DNA of 64,000 nucleotides from Girardinichthys multiradiatus (lineage: Eukaryota; Chordata; Actinopteri; Cyprinodontiformes; Goodeidae). Both the position numbers and the translations under genes were made by a program. Shown piece by piece: positions 27,001 through 35,700 of the stretch. The DNA is taken from contig NC_061818.1 in NCBI RefSeq assembly GCF_021462225.1, forward strand, positions 16,079,462 to 16,143,461, read 5' to 3'. The notes below the pieces were generated by a model that did no database searches, was not told the DNA's origin, and saw nothing but the letters and a program-made list of their open reading frames with translations. How positions within the stretch are numbered: position 1 is the stretch's first letter; each line of letters starts with the position of its first letter.

Positions 27001-29740
27001 CCCTCTGATCAGAGCCCCTTCTTCCACATGTTGACCATGTTCCTTCCATCACCTGTAGAAAACAAAACTGGGATTTCTTGTGGCTTTCAATTAAGAAAGG
27101 CGTTCTTCTTCTCACTATTTAATAAATGCCTAACTATTAGTTCTTTTGTTGACAGATTCTCCCACCTAAGCTGGGGGTCTCTGCAGCTCCTCTTGAGCTA
27201 CCATTGGCTGAACAATGCTCTTCTTGCCCAGCCCTTTGTAGTGTAAACTTCTCCACAACTTTCTCCCTGACCTGCCTGCTCTAATCCTTGGTCTCCATGG
27301 TGCTGATGTTCTCTACAACCTCTGAGGTCTTCACAGAACAGCTGGAGTTGACATCTGAAAGTTGTACTGGATTTGTTTTTAGGGGTATCAAAGTAAAGGG
27401 GGCTGAATAAAAATGCACTATTGGTAAAAAAGTTTGGACAACAAGCATGGTCACTTAATAAAGCACTATTTTGTTTTGGTCCATCACACAAAATCCCAAT
27501 CAAATACGCTGAACCTGTGAAACTGTGGGACAGGAGATGTTGCCTGGCAACTGGAACAACATTCATGTCCTGTTGCAACCGGAGAAAAATCCTTGGGTTG
27601 TACCTTTCCGGAGCCAAACACTGCCTCCTGAGCGTATTTAACCAGGCACTCTTTGCAGAACAGGTGTCCGTCGGAGCACTGTGTCATCTTCTCAAAGGCA
27701 AACTCTCCGAAGCAGCAGCCACACTCGATCAGTTGACCGTCCTGCAGAGAGAATAATCAATGTTTACCCCGCAACCAACACAGGCTACATCCTGATCAGA
27801 ACAACAATAATCTACAGGAGGAAATATCTTAGATCAAACTTTCTTTTTAATTCAATTTTTTATTCCAACTGGTACCAAACAACGTTGAGCAGGACTAAGA
27901 GCTGGCTCCTGTGGTTTGGGTGAGCCAGTAACCAAACACAAGCATGATTTCAGCGCTCAGACAGGAGGAAAGGGAAGAAATTAAACGTTCTTCCTAAACA
28001 AAACCTTTGTTCTAATTTCCAAACACTTTACAATGAAAAAGGAGCAAATATTTTGACTTTAAATAAACTTAAGGCAGGCCTCATGTGGCTTTATAATCCT
28101 GTTAGTGGGTGGTAATGGAGGTGAAAAAAGGTTTGGAAGCCAGTGGGCCACCTCTGGCAGCAGAGGAGGTCACAGAGCCTAATCTACATCTGAGCCTCAA
28201 GGACCAGCTAAACAGGCCTGAAACCCACCAAGGGACTACTGATCTCCACCTACACTGCAACACTTAACCTCGTTCTGTTTCTGCGTCTGATTTACCCATC
28301 CACCCCTGCTTACACCCTTCTTACCTATCATATATGCAGTGGTGGGAAAAAGCAGTTTTCAAATGATGATTTCATTCATTAAGGGAAAAAAAGTGATCTA
28401 AACCAACCTTGATCTGTGTAAACAAGTGCGCCCTAAACCTAATAACTAGTTGCACGGCCCTCAAAAGCAACACGTGACATCAGGAGTTTGTAATAACTGG
28501 CAATAAGTCTTTAACATCACCACTGATGATTTTGACCCACTCTGCTTTGTAGAAATCTTTTAATTCAACCACCTCAGAGAATTCAAGCATGAACGGCGAG
28601 TTTAAGGTCATCATCTCAATTGGCTTTAAGTCCAGAACTTGGCTAAGCCACTCCAAAACTCCTTATTTTGGTCTTTTTGAGTCAGGGGTGGCCTTGCTAC
28701 TGTGTTTCGGGTCATTTTCCTGCTGCAGAACCAAAGTGTGACTGGGCTTAAGGTCCTGTAGTGATGGCGGGACCTTCTCCTGCAAGGTTTTATGGTAGAG
28801 AACAGAATTAATTATGGCAAGTGATCCAGGTCCTGAGGAAGCAAAGCAGTACCAAAGCCTCACACTACCACCACGGTGTTTGACTGTCAGTGTGCTGGTG
28901 TGTTTCTGAAATGCTTTCAGTTTCAGGTCAGATGTAACATGAACCACACCTTCCTTAAATAATATTTCCCTAAATTCTTGAAGATCATCAAGATGATTTT
29001 GGTAAATGTGAGACAGGGTTTAGTTTTCCTTTTGGTCAGCGATGATTTTGGACAAGGAACTGTGGAAGCCACTTTGTCCAATCTCTCTTTTTGAATGTTG
29101 AACTATGAACTCTGACCTTAACCGAGGCACGTAAAATCTGCGATGCATTAGATGTCATGCTGGGTATGTTTTTATAATCGGTGCTGTGCTCTTGGAGTAA
29201 TTTTGGTTGACTGGCCTCTCCTGTAAAGGTTCACCACTGCTTCATGTCATCTCCAGTTGTGGATAATGGTTCTCACTTTGGTTACGAATGGCTTTGTAAC
29301 CCTTTCCAGAATAACAGATGTCAAACACTGTTTTTCTACAGTTTTTGAATTTTGTTTTGATGATGTGTTGCTTTGTGAAATGTTTCAGCTGTCAATGAGG
29401 TTCTGTTTAAATTATTTATTTTATCTGTGGGTCAGGTAACAATCAGACCTGGGGTTTGGTTTGTGGAGTTGAGCTCAGATTTCTAAAAAAATTTAATTTT
29501 ATCACAGTTAATTCATGAATTAACAAAGGAGGCAATTATTTTTTCACATAGGGCCATTTTAGTCCATATGTATAGCTTTTCTCCTTTAATGAATGAAATT
29601 TTCATTTGAAAACTGCTTTTTTATTTACTCTAGTTCTCTTTATCCAATATAAACATTTGTTTGATGTGAAAAAAAGGCAAAACAGAAGAAACCTGTATGG
29701 GGGCAATCAAGGGGTACACCTTGAACAGGTCGCCAGTCCA

Positions 29741-29792
<52 letters not shown>

Positions 29793-32700
29793 GCATTTGG
29801 AGAGAACAATTAAACTTGTTGGACTGAGGGCCATGCACGGGATGCAAGAAAGAAGACAATTAGCCAGCTTGGTACTAACTAAGTATTTGATTGGGTGTAT
29901 TTTCCTGTTTTAGTACATTTGGAAAGTGTAAAAGAGAGGGGATGAAAGTAATCTTGCTTCAACATGCATCCTGACTCTGAGAACATCTCTCCTGAGTTTG
30001 GGGTTTCAAAGTAACGAAAAATTCAACACATAGTGTCCTGTATACTATACTATACAATGTTTGTAACACACAATAACCACAGTGAAGCGACCAGAAACTG
30101 CTTAGTCCAATGAAGCTCTTGGTTGCAGTGAATGAATCAGTCTAGCTTCACCAACGTGCTTCATACCTTCTTATATTCATCTTCATTGACCTGCAGAGCA
30201 AGGAGGAAGTCTTCATGCTGGAGATAGAAATACATTTTTGTTAGCAGAGGCACTTTAGTTCAGTCACTCATTCGTTCACTCCCTTTATTTAACCAGCTGA
30301 CGCTGGTTAATTTGCTGCTCATACTCATCCACTATTTTGACAGTGCATGAGTATGAGCAGGAAATTTAAGTGAAATAAGCATAAATATTGGGCCAAGAAT
30401 TGAACCTTGTTAGCCTTGCTTTTCACTTAGTAGTGAAAAATACAAATGTATTTTTTCTGTATTTAAAGAAAGTTGTACAGTTAAGACACAGTTAAAAGTT
30501 CATTTGATCAACAAGGTTTTTATTGAATGGAAGCAATCTAAAATTTGGAGCGGCCCACCCAGAGTCCTGACTCGAATCTGACAGAGAATCTGTGGAGGGA
30601 GCTAGAGATTATGGTGATGGTAAGGAGGCCTTTCAACCCCAAACACTTGGAGCTCAGTCATTAAAATATCAGTGGAAAGCTGTCCAGAAATTATAAGAAG
30701 GGGCTGAATGCTGTAATGTCGATAAAGATTTTTCCACTGATTACTGCAAAGTGGGTAAATAATGTTGGCTGGGCCATTTTTTAATAATATACAAGTAAAA
30801 ACAGATCAGATCTAGTTTTCTAAAATGATCCTCTTTTTACATAGTGTCATTATCTTTTGGTTTTCTCTAAATCTGCCAGAAGTATGAATAACCTTGGGCT
30901 TATTTGAAGGCAACAGAGGCCTTCTTGCACTTTCTCACAGGCATATTGGAGATACCCAAAAACCTTGGTGAGAGGTGCAGAGCAGTACATTTTAATGCCA
31001 TCAGCATAACAGTAAAACAATTAGGTAAACTGCTCTGTGCTTGGATATTTACATACAGAAAAAAATAATGGGCCGAGAACTGAACCATGTGGAACATCTT
31101 GATGGACTTGCAATAAATCTGAGGTTAAACCATCTACTTGAATGCCAAGAAGAATTGCTATTGGAGAAAACTAATATTCAACTTATTAACTTAGTAACAC
31201 AGCAAATTGTCATCTTGTTCCTGTGTTGTATTCAAGTGCTGCAGATTTAATAGGAAACATCACTAAGTTGTTTGGGAGGTGATTTAATGCTTGTACCAGT
31301 AATGGTCCAGAAAACAGAAGACAGTATGTGTACCTCAGCCCATTCCTTGGCCTTCTGCTGATAGAATGACAGCTCCTTCTGCACAGAACCTTCCAGGTTG
31401 TTGTACGTCCTGCAGTAGCGTCGGTCGTTCTCCAAAAAATACATCCTTCTGTCCAACTTGAAGGACCCTGGAGGGCAAACAGAGCGCTCGTCAGCTAGAG
31501 AACCTGTTTTTCAATGCAAGAATGTACACTATCCTGCACAACGGATCAGCAGGTTGGAAAAAAAAAAACACACACATCAAGTAGAACAACTACGGAAGTG
31601 AAGAGGAAATCGGGGATTCGAGCAGAAAAAAAAAGTAAGATTGTCTTCACCGTGCTGAAAGTGAAAATCAATGTAGCAGCGCTCCGAGGAGGTCCTGCTC
31701 CGTCGTCTCTTTCCAGATGGGTCACCAGATTCCTGCCACTTCTTCAGGGCTTCACATAAGGCCTGAAAAAAGAAAAAAAAACATGTGAGGCAAATGAAAG
31801 AGGCTGAAGGCGAGTTAGAAGTAAGACTGAATTTCTGCAATGTATGCTGTTATACAGCATGCAGACATACCTTGCGTGTGATTGCATAGTGTCCCTTCAG
31901 GGCGTTCAGGGCCCATTTGATGTCCTGACAGCTGAGCATCCTGAAGTCCGCCATCAGCAGGTCAGCAGCCTGCATGATTACCTCGGGCCCCACTGTGCTC
32001 AGCCTGGCATAATCAAAGAGGTCCTCAGTCACCTGGAAGCATAAACACATAAGTCTTTTATTCTCAGATTTGTGACATCTGAACAACAGCAGAGCTCATA
32101 GGTTCAACAACAATGAACATTTATAAGAACTAAAATTAACTGCAAAAACTGCATTCTTAAAGCCTACAATATGCGACGCAGAACAATGTCTACATCCACA
32201 CTGCTGGCTTGTCCTTTCAGTGCTCTGAAAGGACTTTTTAACAAGGACCTACACTGAAACAGTCCACTCAACTGGGATTCAAGTCTAGTTTATTTTAATA
32301 AATGGAGCCCCCTAAAGGACAAGATGTTTGGTAGAACGCAGATCAAGAGAAATATTTCCTTTTAGTAATAAAACATTCCTGTGTGTACTTCTGACGCAGC
32401 ATTAGGGTCATTGTAGATCAAAGAAAAAACAATTATGTGAACACAGAGGAGTAGGTTTCTGCCAAAGAAATTCTAGATTCATTTCACATTTTTATGAGAA
32501 AAAACTTGGATATTCTCTAATGTAAAAAATCGTAGATTTCCAAGAAAGAAGTTTATGATTTTAAAACTAGGATATTCTCTGACATTGTAAAGTCAGTTGT
32601 GTGTAAGACAAAAAAAACCTTTATCAGAAAAAAAAGCTTTCTGAGATTAAAAGGTCAAACATCTGCGACAAAGAGTGCCAGAGGTCCTCTAAGGTCCAAG

Positions 32701-35700
32701 TGATATATTTAGGAGATGGGTGAAGTGTGGGTGGTACATCAATGGTTTTTCTAAATGAAACCAAACATTTTCCAGATTTGTACATTTTAAGATTTGTAGT
32801 TCTCAATGTCATGAAACAGCAGATTTGGTCCATCAACCGGTTTATAACGAGGGGTTCAGATTTCACGTGCTGCTCCACCCACCTCTGCCTGGGTGTCCCC
32901 TGACTCCAGTAGGATACTGGTGGGAACTGCAGCGGCTGCAGCTGTCTCCCTCCTCGGATACTCTGGATTCTCCAGCAGCAGGTTACAGATCCTGGAGAGC
33001 AGAACACAGGGAGCTTTAATACATTCACACCAGGGGGACAGAGACTGGGGAAAGAAATGCAGCGGCAATTTTTTCATAAAACATGAAAGCACATTCATCA
33101 TTTCTACATTAACACAATAAATGCTTCTTACACATTCAAGTCTTTCACATTATTCCTTAGGATCAGTTCTGCTACATACGCTTCTTGGACATCTGGGAAT
33201 AGATCCAGCTGGAGAACACATAAAAACAGAAATAGGTATAAAAGTGTAACTTGAGGTGACTGATTTAAATACTTATTTACGATGTTCTGCAAAAGTATTC
33301 ATGCCTGTGTGCCATGCTACAACCACAAACCTCATTGTATTTTGTTGGGGATTTTATGTGATAGATCTACTCAAAGTAATGCAGATATGTGAAGTAGGAG
33401 TAAAATAATGCACAGATTTCATTTATCCATCCACTGTCTTCTGCTTATCCGAGTTTAGGGAAACCCAAATATCGCTCTCCCCAGCTACATCCTCTCACAT
33501 CCCAAAGCATTCCTAGGCCAGATGGGACATATATAGTCCCTCCAGCATGTTCTGAGTCTTCCCCAGGGTCTACTCCCAGTTGGACGTGCCCGGAAAACCT
33601 GCAAAAGGAGGTGCCCAGGAACAATCCTAATCATTTGCTCGAACAACCTCATCTGACTCCTTCTGATGCGGAGAAGCAGCGGGTCTAGTTTCAGCCCCTC
33701 TCAGATGACAGTATTCCTCACCATATCTCCAAGGACGTGTCCAACCTCCCTTCAGAGGAAGCTTGTTTCAGGTGAGGGTTGAACCGTAGACAAGCCGGCA
33801 AAGCAAGAGCTTTGCTGTTTGGATCGTCTCTCTCTTTACTTTAACCAACCGGAGCAGCTGCCGCATTACTACAGACAGAACCCTAATCCGTCTGTCCGTC
33901 TCCCGTTCTACCTACCATCACTCATGAACAAGACACCAAGATCCTTAAACTCCTCCACATGAGGCAGAAACTGACCCCCAACCCAGAGGGGTCAACCGAC
34001 CGCTTCACAGTTGGCAGCTGTGGGCATGTATTTCTTCAGCAGGAACACGCATGTCTCTACCAGCCAATATTTACCCAGTCATCTCTGCAAAATCTTCTTT
34101 GGACAGAGACCGTCTGAGAACATCACTGTTCAAATCTGGCCACAAGCTGTCAATCTCGACCATTTTAACACAGCACAACATCAGGAAGATATTTATTTGT
34201 GATAATGTGGCTAAAAATGGGATGTCGACAACAGTTAGTTTAGTTTGTTATTTATTAGTCAGGGACCGTGTACAGAAAACATTTGTCTCACAATGAGAAG
34301 AGATGCTTTGAACCAGACTTAGCAAAAGCTGAAATTTACTCCACAGTTTCCTGACACCCATCACTCTTTACCCAACGCTCTCTGTGAGCTTCAGCTTCTC
34401 TGCTGCTAAAGACACACATCAGGGCATGATTAGTGCCCACCCAACTGGACATGGCATCGATACTTGGACCATGAGTGACTGACACTTGATTAACAAAATC
34501 CAATTAAATATTGCATCCAAACATTCCTTGGATTCGATATATTGTGCATATCTAATCTAAACCATTTCGCTGTTCTGGCTGGATGGGCAGCATGCCTGCA
34601 GGATGATACAGCCACCATGTTTTGCAGTGGGGATGGTTTGTCCAGGATGATGTGTAGTGATGATGCACAGTTATGCTCTATTGACTAATTTAGCGTTTTC
34701 TAAAAGCACATGGTTGTACTGGATTTTATTTAGAAGTATCAGAATAAAAGGAGCTGAGTAAAATTTCTGTTTTATTTGTGAAAAATGTTGAAAGCAATGC
34801 ATCATTCTCCTTCCACCTCTTAAATATGCATTTCTTTGTGTTGGTCTGGGACAATAAAACCCTCAGAAGTTTCTGGTTGTTATGAGACAAAACTGCTAGA
34901 GGTATGAATACTTTTGCATGGTAATATATCTTGGTAGGAAATGGTTAATAGAGATGGAAATGAGTAAAGTAAGTGTGTGTGTGTGTGTGTGTGTGTATAT
35001 GATACTCACAACACCAGTGATGAGGGCTCTAACATGTGGCTGCTGATCTGGTCTTTCCTGTGGTGCCGAGGGTCCGGGTCTGGCGTCCTCTATTTGTGGA
35101 ATGGCCTCGGGTGCAGGGGGTACTGCCACCAGAGCAGGGGCTGGATTTACTTGTTCGGGATTTGGTGCTAAAATGAGCCTGGCCTCTCCTCTATTATGGG
35201 GCACTGGGGGGTTAGGCTGCCTGATATTGTGGCCGTGGGCAGACAGAGCCACAGCAAAGGCCTGCAGCGGGGGATTGGGAACAGCCTCCACAGGCGCCTG
35301 GCTCCCCAGGATAATCCGGTGACCTACCTCGGGAGGACCTAATCTCTCTGGGGCAGCTGCGATTAGAACCGCAGGTGGGATGACTGGTATGACCTGAGGT
35401 GTCTGAGCGGGCCGAGCTGCGGGCTGGGCGGGGGCCTGGGCCAGGGGTTGCGGCTCAATCTGAATGAGATTGCCCTGCATTTGATTGTGCGACAGGGGCT
35501 GCACCAGGTTCGTGGGCCTACGCTGCAGCTGAGGCTGGGTTATTAAAGCAGAAGCCTGGATGCTTGGCTGCTGTGGAAGAACCATCCTGACCTGGATGAG
35601 CTGGAGCTGTGTAGATGTGGCTCCACTGGCCTGGATCGGTGCAGACGTACCAGGCTGAGGCTGTTTCCATGCGTGAGATTGAACGTGTGCCAATGAAGCC

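Noticed and set aside
29742..29790. Long CA/TG coding-like frame (THTHTH...)
   Set aside because: Microsatellite; the open frames are an artefact.
32624..33028. 134-codon - strand ORF overlapping rnf216 exon 5
   Set aside because: Different frame from the real exon; reads through intron.
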